In this document: piece by piece, positions 1 to 9,096 of the stretch
Numbering within the stretch: the stretch's first letter is position 1
How the letters are laid out: every line of letters begins with the position of its first letter
Source of the DNA: Thermogemmatispora sp.
Lineage (GTDB): Bacteria > Chloroflexota > Ktedonobacteria > Ktedonobacterales > Ktedonobacteraceae
Direction of reading: 5' to 3'
Assembly: GCF_019683635.1 (NCBI RefSeq)
Contig: NZ_JADGIA010000010.1
Coordinates: 1-48,578, forward strand
Length of the DNA stretch: 48,578 nt
Position numbers and translations under genes: made by a program
The notes under the pieces: model-generated
Databases searched by the model: none
Told to the model about the DNA's origin: nothing
The model's input: the letters and a program-made list of their open reading frames with translations, nothing else

Positions 1-60
1 CCTCCCAGAAGATACCTCCGACCAGACCTCTCTGCTCTGTTCTGTACGTCTGTACGCAGG

Positions 61-453
61 CTATAAGAATTCATGGCCCTGCGCCAGAAGCACTGAGCGG
101 GCAGACTCCAGCAGCGGTTCGCGAACTAAAAGATAGTCGGTATCGTAGGTAGAGAGCGCAAAGACCGGAATATGGGCTTCGGCCAGCGGTCTGAGCAGCG
201 TGGCGAGAATGCCAGTTAAGCTCAGATCCAGCGGGCCTACGACCTTGAGCGCCACCCAGTCGGCTTCACAGCGCACTCCCTCTGGGACCAGCTGCTGCGG
301 GCAAACTACAGACAGCTCATCGGCGGTCCAGGTGAGCGCTAACAAAGGCTGCCGTTCCAGTCCGGCGGCAGAGAGCCAGACCGGCAGCGGGCTGCCAGGA
401 GCGAGACGACAAATCGCCAGCCTGTGCGCGGCTACCAGCAACTGCATAGGCAT
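61..453 (-). CDS. ACT-domain protein (CASTOR/ACT_7-like)
   Basis: A 130-residue protein made of two short alpha/beta halves. The second half (about residues 65-128, from DWVALKVVGPLDLSLTGILA to the C-terminus) reads like the ACT fold of small stand-alone amino-acid-binding proteins: a G-L-x-L-tv-G-I-l pattern, then PLAEAHIPVFALSTYDTDYLLV, which is the conserved strand-helix-strand of this family. Such proteins are cytoplasmic and presumed to sense amino acids; no catalytic residues are expected. Two start codons lie close together (ATG at 453 and at 447); the AAAGGA upstream is better spaced for 447. It stands alone, divergent from the ArsR gene. The specific ligand is unknown. Confidence 0.75.
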   Translation of the reverse strand: MPMQLLVAAHRLAICRLAPGSPLPVWLSAAGLERQPLLALTWTADELSVVCPQQLVPEGVRCEADWVALKVVGPLDLSLTGILATLLRPLAEAHIPVFALSTYDTDYLLVREPLLESARSVLLAQGHEFL

Positions 454-609
454 CAGTCCTTTCTATCCTCTGTTGTGTCTGTCGGCACTGCCGCCCTGAC
501 TCCAGCCAATCAGGAAAAGCAGGCTCGTCCAGGAGGGCCTCGTGAGGGCAGGACCCAGGATAGCATAGCCTTCTGGTCCTGTCCAGGATCGTTCATCCTT
601 TCCAGTGGA

Positions 610-638
610 TTGCAAGCAAGCAGCAACGATGTTATAGT
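610..638 (+). promoter_or_regulatory. Sigma-70-type promoter of the arsR-CDF operon
   Basis: TTGCAA (610-615), a 17-bp spacer and TATAGT (633-638) lie 62 bp before the ArsR start codon. No clear ArsR-type dyad was found next to it, so the operator is not assigned. Confidence 0.55.
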
Positions 639-700
639 AGTAAGAGAAAGGAAAGCTGCATAGCTGTACAGGTTTACGAAGACGAAAGGAGCAAGCCGGG

Positions 701-1150
701 ATGGCCACTCGTCCGCGAGGAAGCGAGACAAGGGGCGGCGCTGAGGCGACAGACCTCTGCCAGGTGCGCGCGGTGCATCCTGAGCAGGTGGAAGCTGTGC
801 GACAAAGCTTGCTGCCTCTGGACAGTGCAATGCGTACGGCAGCCCTTTTTGCCGTGCTCAATGATCCAACGCGCCTGCAGGTGCTCTTTGCGCTGCTGCA
901 CGCGCCGGCTGGCGAGCTTTGTGTGTGCGATTTGGCTGCTGGCCTGGGTCGAGATGATACGACGATCTCTCACCAGCTGCGTGTGCTGCGCACCCAAGGC
1001 ATTGTGAGTATGCGCAAAGCCGGGCGAGTGGTCTACTACCGTCTCGTTGATGACCATGTGCGTCAATTGCTTGAGCTGGGCCTGGCCCATGCGAGCGAGC
1101 CGGCAGGAGGGTCACCTGGTACCTTTTCCAAGGTGGAGGTTTCCGCATGA
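701..1150 (+). CDS. ArsR/SmtB-family metal-sensing repressor (CadC-like)
   Basis: A 149-residue winged-helix repressor. An N-terminal arm with DLCQVRAVHPEQVEAV resembles the arm of CadC-type sensors. The core has ELCVCDLAAGLG (the CVC motif of the alpha3N metal site, about residues 70-81), then the recognition helix TTISHQLRVLRTQGIVSMRK and the wing GRVVYYRL. The Cys in the arm plus the two Cys of CVC suggest a thiolate site for Cd, Pb or Zn, as known for CadC. The AAAGGAG-like ribosome site just upstream supports the ATG at 701. Its stop overlaps the start of the CDF transporter (ATGA), so the two are translationally coupled and the regulator probably represses its own operon until metal is in excess. 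Confidence 0.88.
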   Translation: MATRPRGSETRGGAEATDLCQVRAVHPEQVEAVRQSLLPLDSAMRTAALFAVLNDPTRLQVLFALLHAPAGELCVCDLAAGLGRDDTTISHQLRVLRTQGIVSMRKAGRVVYYRLVDDHVRQLLELGLAHASEPAGGSPGTFSKVEVSA

Positions 1151-2238
1151 CCATGTTTGTCGGTCATGGTAAAGAGCCTGCTATGAAGCAGATGAATAAG
1201 GGAAAGAACCCTGAGCAGGTGGGATGGAGAGAGGCCAATTCCAGTCATGAGCGCCATACTCATCCTCATGTTCACTCTCATGCCCATGCCCACCATGCTC
1301 ATCAGGAGATGCCGCGGCGGAGCCTCCGTCTGGCCTTTCTGTTGACAACGGTGATCCTGCTCAGTCAGCTTGTAGGTGGCCTCCTGGCTAACTCGCTGGC
1401 CCTCTTGTCGGAGGCTGGTCATGTGGTGACAGACCTCTTTGCACTTGGTCTGGCCTGGTTTGCAGCGGTTCAGGCTGAGCGGCCCGCGAATGCGCGCCGT
1501 ACCTTCGGCTATCATCGCGTCGGCATCCTGGCAGCGCTGATTAATGCGGTGACCCTGATTGCCATCGCGGTGGGGATTCTTATCGAGGCGATTGGGCGCC
1601 TGCGCCATCCGGCTGAGGTGCAGCCGTTGGCGATGTTCGTGACGCCCTTGATCGCGATCGCCATCAATCTCTTTATCAGCGCTGTACTCCAGCGCAATGG
1701 TCACCATAATCTGAATACGCGCGCGGCTCTGCTGCACGTGCTCGGCGATGTGGGGGCCTCACTGGCGGTTATCGCCGGCGGCCTGGTGCTCCTGGCGACC
1801 GGCTGGAGCGCCGTCGATCCGCTGTTGTCAGTGGGAATCGCCCTGCTGCTGGCCTTGGGTGCCTGGCAAGTCGTGCGGGAGGCGACCGATATCCTGCTGG
1901 AAGCGGCACCGCGCGGCCTTTCAGTCTCCCAGCTCGCGCACGATATGCTGCAAGTCGAGGGAATCCGCGAGGTACACGATCTGCATGTCTGGACGATTGC
2001 GAGCGGGATGCCAGCGCTGGCCTGCCATGCGACGATCGAGGATGGGACGCCAGCCCGCAGCGCTTCGATCCGCCATGCGCTGACGCAGATGCTGACGGAG
2101 AAGTACCATATCGATCACGCGACGATCCAGTTCGAGTCGGAGAAGGATCGCCAGAGCTGTTGCCACGGTCAGAGCCTCTACTGTTGTCTCGACCCTTCGC
2201 GGCGTCCACGCCAGCCCCAGGTCACAGCTGAGGAATAA
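1147..2238 (+). CDS. Cation diffusion facilitator zinc exporter (CzcD/ZitB type)
   Basis: A 363-residue inner-membrane proton/metal antiporter. The N-terminal cytosolic tail is His-rich (HERHTHPHVHSHAHAHHAHQ, about residues 36-55), followed by six predicted membrane helices. The intramembrane metal site is formed by H-x3-D in helix 2 (SEAGHVVTDLFAL) and H-x3-D in helix 5 (HVLGDVGASL); a His-Asp/His-Asp site is known to favour Zn(II)/Cd(II). The cytosolic C-terminal domain (about residues 255-335) carries HDLHVWTIASG and CHATIED, the usual dimerisation fold. The tail ends with a Cys cluster (SCCHGQSLYCCLD), unusual for the family and a possible extra metal site. It overlaps the ArsR stop by four bases, giving a regulator-exporter operon for zinc or cadmium efflux. 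Confidence 0.93.
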   Translation: MTMFVGHGKEPAMKQMNKGKNPEQVGWREANSSHERHTHPHVHSHAHAHHAHQEMPRRSLRLAFLLTTVILLSQLVGGLLANSLALLSEAGHVVTDLFALGLAWFAAVQAERPANARRTFGYHRVGILAALINAVTLIAIAVGILIEAIGRLRHPAEVQPLAMFVTPLIAIAINLFISAVLQRNGHHNLNTRAALLHVLGDVGASLAVIAGGLVLLATGWSAVDPLLSVGIALLLALGAWQVVREATDILLEAAPRGLSVSQLAHDMLQVEGIREVHDLHVWTIASGMPALACHATIEDGTPARSASIRHALTQMLTEKYHIDHATIQFESEKDRQSCCHGQSLYCCLDPSRRPRQPQVTAEE

Positions 2239-2531
2239 GCGCGGGGTCAGAGCCAGGGCCAAGAGCTTGCCTGGCCTCGCGCCCCCCTGGATGGTCAAAG
2301 CGTGAGAGAGCTGAATCTGTCTCTCTCTTCCCTCCTTCTTTTTGCTGCTCTCTGGACCTCAAACGCTGGATTCTCAGCTATCCATCTGCCTGGCAGAGTG
2401 CGGGGGAGCGCTGGCCTGGGGAAGCTCCTCTTCTGTCCAGCCCGCTCCCGGGTCTGCCAGCCAATAGGCCGCCGAACCAGGAGCGAGTCAGGGGAGGAAA
2501 GAGGAGTGCAGGTAGCGCCAGGGTGGGTCAG

Positions 2532-3818
2532 TCAGTGACCTTCCAGGTGCTCGACCTCTGCCCCCAGCGAGGAAGCAGCCTTGACGGGCTTCCTTTGTCC
2601 GAGGAGGAGAAAGGAGAGGAGGGCCGCCAGGCCGAGGAAGCAGATCACACTCGCCATCGGCAGAGCGGTGTGCACGCCAGCAATGCCAACGAGCGGCGAG
2701 GCCAGCGCACCCAGGACAAATTGCAGCAACCCAAGGAGGGCAGAGGCGCTGCCAGCAGAGTGTGGATGGTCGGCCAGAGCTAAAGCAGCAGCATTCGGGA
2801 ATACCATGCCCTGACTGGCAACGACAATGAAAAGGGCAGGAAGAATGCCTGCCAATCCGACTCCGCTGATCACTGCTAAGAAGAGTCCTCCACTGCCCAG
2901 AGCCACGGCTGTTAAGGCTGCCGCCAGCAGCTTGCGCGGCTCTACTCTGCCAACAAGACGCCCGCTGATCTGTCCCATAACGGCAATGCCCAGGGCGTTC
3001 GTGCCGAAGATGAGGCTGAAGGCCTGGGGCGAGAGACCATAGATCTCCTGCGTGACGAAGGGCGAGCCAGAAATGTAGGCGAACATGGCCGCCGCCGAGA
3101 GACCACAAGAGAGCGCATAGCCAACGAAGGCTTTATCGATAAGCAGACGGCGAAAGGTGCCCAAGGTCGCACTTAACTCTCCGCTCTGCCGTCGCTCCGG
3201 CGGCAGGCTCTCAGGTAGCCCCAGAAGGACCGCTACCCACATCAGGGCTACAAGCACGGCGAGGAAGAGAAAGATGCCACGCCAGTTGGTGAGACGCAGC
3301 ATGAGGCCGCCGATAACAGGGGCAGCAATGGGCGCAACACCACTCACCAGCATGAGCATGGAGAAGAAACGGGCCAGGGCGATCCCACTGTATTTGTCGC
3401 GCACAATGGCTCGGGCGATGACGATTCCCGCGGCTCCGGCCAGGCCCTGGATCAGTCTGAGACCAATCAGGAGCGTAACCGATGGCGCGACGGCACATAA
3501 GAGGGAGGCCACAATATAGGCAAGCAGCCCGATGAGCAGTGGCCGCCGCCTCCCAAGGCTATCGCTCAATGGCCCCGCTAGTAGCTGACCAAGAGCGAGT
3601 CCAATCAGACAGGCGCTCAGCGTGAGCTGGGCCGCCGAGGCGCTGGCCCCCAGGTCACGGCTGAGCAGCGGCAGCGCGGGCAAATACATATCAATCGAGA
3701 GAGGACCAAAGGCTGCCAACGATCCAAGGATGATGATCAGCAGGATATAGCGCCATCTCTCCAATGAATCCACCTGATGATTGGCTCGCTCTGTATCGTT
3801 CAATGATGTCTGTCCCAT
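2532..3818 (-). CDS. Bcr/CflA-family multidrug efflux MFS transporter
   Basis: A 428-residue transporter with twelve predicted membrane helices. The N-terminal region FGPLSIDMYLPALPLLSRDL is the family signature of Bcr/CflA drug exporters, and motif A appears as GPLSDSLGRRRPLLIGL in the loop between helices 2 and 3. It should export hydrophobic drugs (bicyclomycin or chloramphenicol type) by proton antiport; the substrate cannot be read from sequence. The assigned ATG at 3818 follows an AAGGA with almost no spacing, which is unusual. The AT-rich tract just upstream (about 3830-3860, TATATA runs) is the likely promoter. It is convergent with the CDF gene and monocistronic. Confidence 0.9.
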   Translation of the reverse strand: MGQTSLNDTERANHQVDSLERWRYILLIIILGSLAAFGPLSIDMYLPALPLLSRDLGASASAAQLTLSACLIGLALGQLLAGPLSDSLGRRRPLLIGLLAYIVASLLCAVAPSVTLLIGLRLIQGLAGAAGIVIARAIVRDKYSGIALARFFSMLMLVSGVAPIAAPVIGGLMLRLTNWRGIFLFLAVLVALMWVAVLLGLPESLPPERRQSGELSATLGTFRRLLIDKAFVGYALSCGLSAAAMFAYISGSPFVTQEIYGLSPQAFSLIFGTNALGIAVMGQISGRLVGRVEPRKLLAAALTAVALGSGGLFLAVISGVGLAGILPALFIVVASQGMVFPNAAALALADHPHSAGSASALLGLLQFVLGALASPLVGIAGVHTALPMASVICFLGLAALLSFLLLGQRKPVKAASSLGAEVEHLEGH

Positions 3819-4010
3819 TCCTTCAACTATCTGCTATATATACATATATTTATGCAAGGACGAAAAAATAAGCGCCACAGCAGAGATACATGCTCCGGGC
3901 AGGGGGATTCCTCTGCTGCTCTCTTCCGATCGCCTTTTTGGCCGCAGTATCCCAAGGGAAGGGCCTGGATGTGGCCCGTGCTGTGAGATGCCGGGGCGAC
4001 TACCTTTATT

Positions 4011-4619
4011 TTACTCTTGCAGGGAGGGCGTTGGCTCCCCTGGGTGCCTCAAGTGCTCTTCCTGCTGACGAAGCTTCTCCAGAGCTTGCTGATAGAGAGG
4101 TGTGGCCAACTGGCGGGCCTCCGGCAGCCGTATCCGCGTGTACATCCAGGAGAACTTAGCGCGCACCTTCTCAGGGGACCAGCCAGTGCGAGTATTGCTC
4201 ATCATGTTGAGAAAAGGCTGGACGTTGACCTCCAGGAAGCTGAGGCTGTCCGCCGCCTGAACCCAATCAGCTGCGGGCCACCCTCCTACCTCATGGACGC
4301 GGATCAGGGCCATGACCTCCTCTATCAGGTCGGGTGGCGCCTGTTGTTCGCGCAGAAAGTCGCCCACGATGCGCGCCGAGCGTTCAGAGTGGGCTTGGAG
4401 ATAGAGGGGATCATCCGGCCCACGTGAGGGGTCCTGTTTTGGGCTATCGGGTCCCGGAAAGGCCCTCTCCATGTCATGGGTCAGGGCTGCCAGTAACATG
4501 GCCTCCGAGGCAGCCGGGTTGATCTGCCGAAGCCATTCTTCCGCTCTTAGAAGATGGGGGACCTGGGAACCGGCATGCTCCTTGACCCAGGAGCGAGCGC
4601 ATGCCAGTAAGCTCTCCAT
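4011..4619 (-). CDS. HD-domain protein (predicted metal-dependent phosphohydrolase)
   Basis: A 202-residue cytosolic protein with the spaced metal ligands of the HD superfamily: His in VPHLLRAEEW (about residue 22), the HD doublet in LAALTHDMERAFPG (about residues 47-48), His in IRVHEVGG (about 110) and Asp in AADSLSFLEVN (about 122). These fit the H...HD...D ligand set of HD hydrolases, so phosphate-ester hydrolysis is likely, but the substrate is unknown. The start is supported by an AAAGGA upstream at longer than usual spacing. It is transcribed away from the GT39-like gene and no partner is evident. Confidence 0.7.
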   Translation of the reverse strand: MESLLACARSWVKEHAGSQVPHLLRAEEWLRQINPAASEAMLLAALTHDMERAFPGPDSPKQDPSRGPDDPLYLQAHSERSARIVGDFLREQQAPPDLIEEVMALIRVHEVGGWPAADWVQAADSLSFLEVNVQPFLNMMSNTRTGWSPEKVRAKFSWMYTRIRLPEARQLATPLYQQALEKLRQQEEHLRHPGEPTPSLQE

Positions 4620-4952
4620 CGATGGTCTTGTCCTTTCCTAATCAACGCAAGCAAGAAAGAACTGATCACTATCTCTAAGCTTAATCACCCCTGTCAAGCT
4701 CGCTCGGGTGTTGGTGTCGCAGTTCACGCCCTGAGCATAGCGGTGATGCCCGGGCCTCAACCGGAAGGCCGCCAGGCGTCTGCTGATGATGACAGTTTCC
4801 CCACCACTGAGCTTCATCGCTAGCTGAGCAGCTTTTAGCCGATCCGCGCAGCAAATAGCTCCCCTGTCTCTGGTCGGTTGACACCCTATTTTATCCATGC
4901 TACCATCAACAGCAAAATTGGTCCTTTATCATGATATGTTCTATCGAAGTGC
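4620..4952. other. Divergent intergenic region (HD gene / GT39-like gene)
   Basis: About 330 bases without a supportable gene. A short open frame on the minus strand (4638-4898) has no recognisable domain and no convincing ribosome site. The right end carries the promoter at 4878-4906. I see no repeat or RNA structure. Confidence 0.6.
4878..4906 (+). promoter_or_regulatory. Sigma-70-type promoter of the GT39-like gene
   Basis: TTGACA (4878-4883), 17-bp spacer, TACCAT (4901-4906); the ATG at 4953 follows about 40 bases after the expected transcription start. Confidence 0.6.
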
Positions 4953-6665
4953 ATGACTATGATAGCTGTTGAAGGGAAATTGCGTAGATTGGTTCTCCTG
5001 GAAAAATGGAATCTGGCCGCGCTCGGCCTTATTCTGGTTGGGGTCTGCCTGCGCCTGATGCTGCTCAAGCAACACTGGCCCTGGACCGACAGCGATGAGG
5101 GGGTCTTTGGCCTGATGGCGCGCCATATTGCCTATCAGGGCGAGCGCCCAACGTTTATGTATGGCTCGTTCTATATGGGACCACTTCAGGCTTACCTGGG
5201 CGCCGCCTTCTTTCATCTGTTTGGATCATCGCTTCTTGCTCTGCGGCTTGGCTTGGTCATGCTCTTTGCACTCTTTCTGGTTGCTCTCTATCTCCTGACC
5301 CGTACACTGTATACCCCAGGGCTGAGCTTGCTGACGCTGGCATTGCTGAGCCTCGGCTCGCCTTATATGCTCACCTATCAACTGCGCTCCTATGGGGGCT
5401 ATCTGGAAATCTTGCTCTGCGGAACGCTGGCCCTCCTGATCGCTACCTGGTTAGCGCTCTCCACTTCCACTAGTCCGACGCTCTCGTGGCGCCGCCTCCT
5501 GCTCCGCTTGGGGGGCTATCTGGCCTGGGGCATCGTGGTGGGCCTGGGCCTCTGGAGCGATATGCTTATCTTACCACTGATGGGCCTCTCCGGTCTGTTG
5601 ATCGTACTTTTCTGCTGGCGTGAGTTAGTGCTCGTGTTACCCGTCTTTTGCATGCTGGGTGGCCTGGCCCTGGGCATGTGGCCGCTGCTGGCCTATAATC
5701 TGCACGCTCCTCCAGGTCTTGATACGCTCAGCGCCGTGGCTGTGCAACAACAAGGACCGGTACCGCTGCACTATACGCCAGCCCTGGTCTGGCAGCAGAT
5801 TAAGGCCACTATTCAGCTCTCTCTGCCCACGATTAGCGGCAATCCTTTCTGCCCAGTCAGCGAAGTGCCGGTCTTGCGGGACCCCACCAGCGCCCCTACG
5901 CTGGCCTGCCGGCTGATTCATCTCGGCTGGGGCACTGGCTATTTGCTGCTTTTTCTCGCTGCTCTGGGACTGGCCGGTTGGGATCTGTGGCGCCTGGGAC
6001 GGCGCTCCCGTCTGGAGGGTAAGGCTGATCAGCAGGCTGACCTGGTCCGGGCCAGCGCTCGTCTGCTGCTGTTGATTACCGCGGCCATCACCCTGGCGCT
6101 CTTCATTCATAGTCTTGCACCGCTCAAGTGGCCCTCTCTTCATGGGCGCTACCTGATCATTTTTTGGGTTGCGCTCCCCGCGATCCTCTGGCCCCTGTGG
6201 CAGGGTACGCGGGCCACGTGGTCCTTTCTGCCCAGGTTACGCCAGCCTGGTCGCGCGCTCTGCCTGGCTCTGCTGCTGTTGCTACTGCTCTTCTATGGAC
6301 TGGGCACAGCTCAGGCTTTTGGTGAAACTTCCACAGCTCAGCTGTACTATCAGCAGGATATGGCTTTTGTACATCGGCTGGAGGAGCTGGGTGTGAGCCA
6401 CTTCTATAGCGATTATTGGACCTGCTATAAGGTGGCTTTTCTCAGCCAGGAGCGCCTGACCTGTGGAGTTGTTAACCAGCAGTTGCAACCGGGCTATATT
6501 CGCTACTGGCCCTATTACTGGGCTGCCCACGCCGATCGCCATGCAGCCTACGTGCTGCCACGCGGCGACTACGAGGCCGCTCTGCAAGCGCTGATGGCCC
6601 AGAAGAGCCGGCGTTATCATCTGACGCTCTACGGAGACTACTTTATTGTGCAACCAGCGGGATGA
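4953..6665 (+). CDS. Polytopic membrane glycosyltransferase-like protein (GT39/PMT superfamily)
   Basis: A 570-residue membrane protein with roughly ten predicted helices in the first 430 residues and a soluble tail. The first extracytoplasmic loop holds WPWTDSDEGVFGLMARHIAY, an acidic cluster placed like the catalytic Asp/Glu of the GT-C (PMT/ArnT-like) fold, followed by MYGSFYMGPLQAYLGAAFFHLFG, also typical of this superfamily. These enzymes move sugars from polyprenyl-phosphate carriers to lipids or proteins on the outer face of the membrane. The C-terminal part (LEELGVSHFYSDYWTCYKVAFLSQERLTC onward) reads like the soluble domain seen in other bacterial GT-C proteins. Sugar donor and acceptor are unknown. 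No other cell-envelope gene is adjacent. Confidence 0.7.
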   Translation: MTMIAVEGKLRRLVLLEKWNLAALGLILVGVCLRLMLLKQHWPWTDSDEGVFGLMARHIAYQGERPTFMYGSFYMGPLQAYLGAAFFHLFGSSLLALRLGLVMLFALFLVALYLLTRTLYTPGLSLLTLALLSLGSPYMLTYQLRSYGGYLEILLCGTLALLIATWLALSTSTSPTLSWRRLLLRLGGYLAWGIVVGLGLWSDMLILPLMGLSGLLIVLFCWRELVLVLPVFCMLGGLALGMWPLLAYNLHAPPGLDTLSAVAVQQQGPVPLHYTPALVWQQIKATIQLSLPTISGNPFCPVSEVPVLRDPTSAPTLACRLIHLGWGTGYLLLFLAALGLAGWDLWRLGRRSRLEGKADQQADLVRASARLLLLITAAITLALFIHSLAPLKWPSLHGRYLIIFWVALPAILWPLWQGTRATWSFLPRLRQPGRALCLALLLLLLLFYGLGTAQAFGETSTAQLYYQQDMAFVHRLEELGVSHFYSDYWTCYKVAFLSQERLTCGVVNQQLQPGYIRYWPYYWAAHADRHAAYVLPRGDYEAALQALMAQKSRRYHLTLYGDYFIVQPAG

Positions 6666-6743
6666 CAACCCTGGCTGGCAAGGGACTCGAAGCAGGCCCC
6701 AGAGCAGCGCCTCGCGTTAGTGGGAGAGCCAGAGGGAACGACT

Positions 6744-7664
6744 CTAACTAGGAGAAAAGGGCTTCTGTCCGTAGCAAATGATAAAAGAGCAACTGGCGTG
6801 CAGGCTGTTCCATTCCTGATTGGCACTGTCGATAAGATTGTGCACTTCTTGCTGTGAAAGATTGAAATGGGCAGCCAGAGGTACACTGATCGCTTTCCAG
6901 ATCTCGCGCAGGTCCAGGGCCAGCAGGGAGCCGATCCGTCCTCCCCACTCACCTACCGGTGCTTCGACGATGCGCATATGTACGTTGACAAGCCTGGCCT
7001 CTTGAAGATAGCGTTCCAGGGAGCGCGCCACTGCTCCCTCCATGTCTAAGCCCCGCTGTGCAGCCAATTGGGTTCCCATGCTCAGGAGCTTCTCGTTTGC
7101 CGGTCCCGCAGGGGTGACACGCAGACCCAGCCCAGGCTCGACCAGCTCAACCCAGCCGCCGGGGGCAGTCACCCGAGCCAGCTCACGCACTATCTCCGGC
7201 CAGGCGGCCAGGGGCAGAGCTGAGGTCAGGAGCCGCTGGTGGACAAAGTCGAAGGAGGCGTTGGCGAAAGGTAGGCCCCGCAGCACGTCACCCTGGACGA
7301 AGCGGTAATTGGAGGGAGGGGTGGTAGCCTTGACCTGTTCCAGATCGACCCCGACTACTTCCACCTGCGGAAACTGCTGGCAGAGTTCGAAAGCCCACTG
7401 CCCTGTGCCACAGCCAACATCCAGAATGCGCCGCGGCTGGCCAATCGGGGCCAGGTAGTTAGCCCGTAGCAGGGCCCACAGAACGTAATGCTGGAAATCC
7501 AGCCGATTGACTTCGCCCAGATCCTTGGGCAGCATGTAGGGCTGCTCTTGCAAAAAGCGGCGCTCACCCTGCAGCGGCGGCAAAGCAGCGCCCTCCGCCA
7601 CTACCCGGCCCGTCGCGCGCGACGCTGGCACCGAGCGCCGCCGCCGAAAAACCCACCAGGGCAT
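6744..7664 (-). CDS. Class I SAM-dependent methyltransferase (paralogue 1)
   Basis: A 306-residue enzyme. After a short basic leader (MPWWVFRRRRS) comes LPKDLGEVNRLDFQHYVLWA, then the Rossmann SAM-binding motif ILDVGCGTGQWAFEL (about residues 100-115), motif II VEVVGVDLEQVK with the acidic ribose ligand, VQGDVLRGLPFANASFDFV, and the PGGWVELVEPG post-motif. It clearly aligns over its full length with the product at 11025-11963, including the MPWW-x-FRRR start and the NQEWN-x-L tail, so the two are paralogues. The start is supported by AAAGGAG seven bases before the ATG. The substrate is unknown; no biosynthetic neighbours point to one. Confidence 0.88.
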   Translation of the reverse strand: MPWWVFRRRRSVPASRATGRVVAEGAALPPLQGERRFLQEQPYMLPKDLGEVNRLDFQHYVLWALLRANYLAPIGQPRRILDVGCGTGQWAFELCQQFPQVEVVGVDLEQVKATTPPSNYRFVQGDVLRGLPFANASFDFVHQRLLTSALPLAAWPEIVRELARVTAPGGWVELVEPGLGLRVTPAGPANEKLLSMGTQLAAQRGLDMEGAVARSLERYLQEARLVNVHMRIVEAPVGEWGGRIGSLLALDLREIWKAISVPLAAHFNLSQQEVHNLIDSANQEWNSLHASCSFIICYGQKPFSPS

Positions 7665-7883
7665 GAAGAAGCTCCTTTCTGCAACGAGATGACCTGGCGC
7701 TGGTGGCAGCAGAAGCAGTAGTCGGCAAACAGGTAGTCAGACAGGCACAGACAACGAGGCGCAGATACCCTGACCTGCCTCTTCTGGAACAGGCCCTGCC
7801 CTGCTTGTTCTCCAAAGACAGGAAGGGGAGCGCATCCGGCGCCAGGCACGGCGTCGTTATCCGCGAGCAATCGCTCAATTGAG

Positions 7884-7913
7884 AGTGTAGGCAAGACAAG
7901 CGGTCTCTGTCAA
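7884..7913 (-). promoter_or_regulatory. Promoter of methyltransferase paralogue 1
   Basis: Read on the minus strand: TTGACA (7913-7908), 18-bp spacer, TACACT (7889-7884). The transcript would have a leader of about 210 bases. Hexamers and spacer length are identical to the promoter of paralogue 2 (12134-12105). Confidence 0.6.
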
Positions 7914-8044
7914 TTGTAAGCACAGACAGTTGAGGAGCGCACCGCCCTTTATTAACAGATTTTTTATGTGAGTAGGTCGGACGTGCGGTAGAAGCGAGTC
8001 TTGACATCAGCCTGGCACCGCCATCCCAGCGCCCTTGTTTGCTG

Positions 8045-8074
8045 TTGCCGCCAGCCGGAACAGTCGTGTACGAT
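8045..8074 (+). promoter_or_regulatory. Weak promoter candidate for the PHP gene
   Basis: TTGCCG (8045-8050), 18-bp spacer, TACGAT (8069-8074). Match quality is moderate only. Confidence 0.3.
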
Positions 8075-8220
8075 CTAAGAGATGATTTTACCCAACCGAA
8101 CCAACAACATGAGCCATGACTCGCTTCTTGTCGGCGACGGCGGCGCTCGCTCCAGCAAAGAGCTATCGGAATATGCCAAGAGGGGCCGTCTCTGTTGCTG
8201 AGATCAGAAGGAGGCATTAA

Positions 8221-9096
8221 TTGCAGCGACGTCTTTCCGAGCAGGCCATGATCGATCTCCATCTGCACACGACCTGGAGTGATGGGCGCTGGACCGCAGC
8301 AGATCTTTTAGCCCACGTCCGCGAGCGGGGCTTTAAACTAATTGCCGTCACGGATCACGACCGGGTGGATACGATCCCCCAGCTGCAACACCTGGCGAAG
8401 GAGCAGGGGGTCACCGTCCTCAATGGCGTTGAGATCAGCGCCGCCTGGGGAGGCCAGATGGCCGATGTGCTTGGCTACGGCTTTGATCCTGAGCAGCCGG
8501 ACCTGCGGCGGCTGGTGAAGCAAGTACGCGAGGGGCAGCGAGCCAACGCAGAGGAGGTTTATGCAGAGCTGCTCCGTCGCGGCTACTCCTTTCCCGAGCG
8601 GGAGAGGCTCCTTGCAGCGCAAGGTAACCGGCTGCGAGTCGCTGGCGACTGCGGGTTCCTCCTGCTGAAGCATGGCTATGTCTCCAGTTGGGAAGAAGCG
8701 CTCGCGGTGATTCGCGACGCGGGCTATCGGGAGATTAAGGTGGATCTGGCCGCGGCAGTCGAGGCGCTCCACCGCAGTGGGGGTCTGGCCCTGATCGCTC
8801 ACCCGGGCCGCGGCCTGCATGAGCCGGCAGAGTTCACCTTCTACAGCCCCGAGCTACTGGATCGGGTACGGGCGGAGGTCGCTTTCGATGGGGTAGAGGC
8901 CTACTATCCCACCCACGGGCCGGAGCTGGAGGCGATCTATGAAGCTTATGCCCGGCGTCATGGACTGGTCATGAGCGCTGGCTCGGATTCGCATGGCCCT
9001 CCCGGTCGTCTGCCTGTCGGCTACCCGGCGTGGCGCTGCCGGGCACTATTGGAGCGGCTGGGGATCGCGGTCGAGCCGGAAGGCCAGGCCCCTTAA
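8221..9096 (+). CDS. PHP-domain phosphoesterase
   Basis: A 291-residue metal-dependent hydrolase. The PHP motifs are all present: DLHLHTTWSDG (motif I, about residues 11-21), AVTDHD (motif II, about 42-47), GVEISA (motif III, about 67-72), LIAHPGRG (about 190-197) and SAGSDSHGPPG near residue 260. This is the pattern of the YciV/RNase AM-like group, which acts on 3',5'-bisphosphorylated nucleotides or on the 5' end of RNA in characterised members; activity here is inferred. The start is a TTG at 8221 because AAGGAGG (8208-8214) is six bases upstream; the first ATG (8248) has no such site and would begin right at motif I. No operon partner. Confidence 0.85.
   Translation: MQRRLSEQAMIDLHLHTTWSDGRWTAADLLAHVRERGFKLIAVTDHDRVDTIPQLQHLAKEQGVTVLNGVEISAAWGGQMADVLGYGFDPEQPDLRRLVKQVREGQRANAEEVYAELLRRGYSFPERERLLAAQGNRLRVAGDCGFLLLKHGYVSSWEEALAVIRDAGYREIKVDLAAAVEALHRSGGLALIAHPGRGLHEPAEFTFYSPELLDRVRAEVAFDGVEAYYPTHGPELEAIYEAYARRHGLVMSAGSDSHGPPGRLPVGYPAWRCRALLERLGIAVEPEGQAP

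Larger units (their letters stand above)
7665..8220. other. Divergent intergenic region, 556 bases
   Basis: No supportable gene. It contains a minus-strand promoter for the methyltransferase (7884-7913), a 10-bp palindrome CTCAATTGAG inside the same stretch, a weak plus-strand promoter candidate (8045-8074), and an AAGGAGG (8208-8214) that serves the PHP gene. The remainder shows nothing I recognise. Confidence 0.6.

Noticed and set aside
4638-4898. An 86-codon minus-strand frame upstream of the HD gene.
   Set aside because: No recognisable domain or ribosome site, and it overlaps the promoter of the divergent gene.
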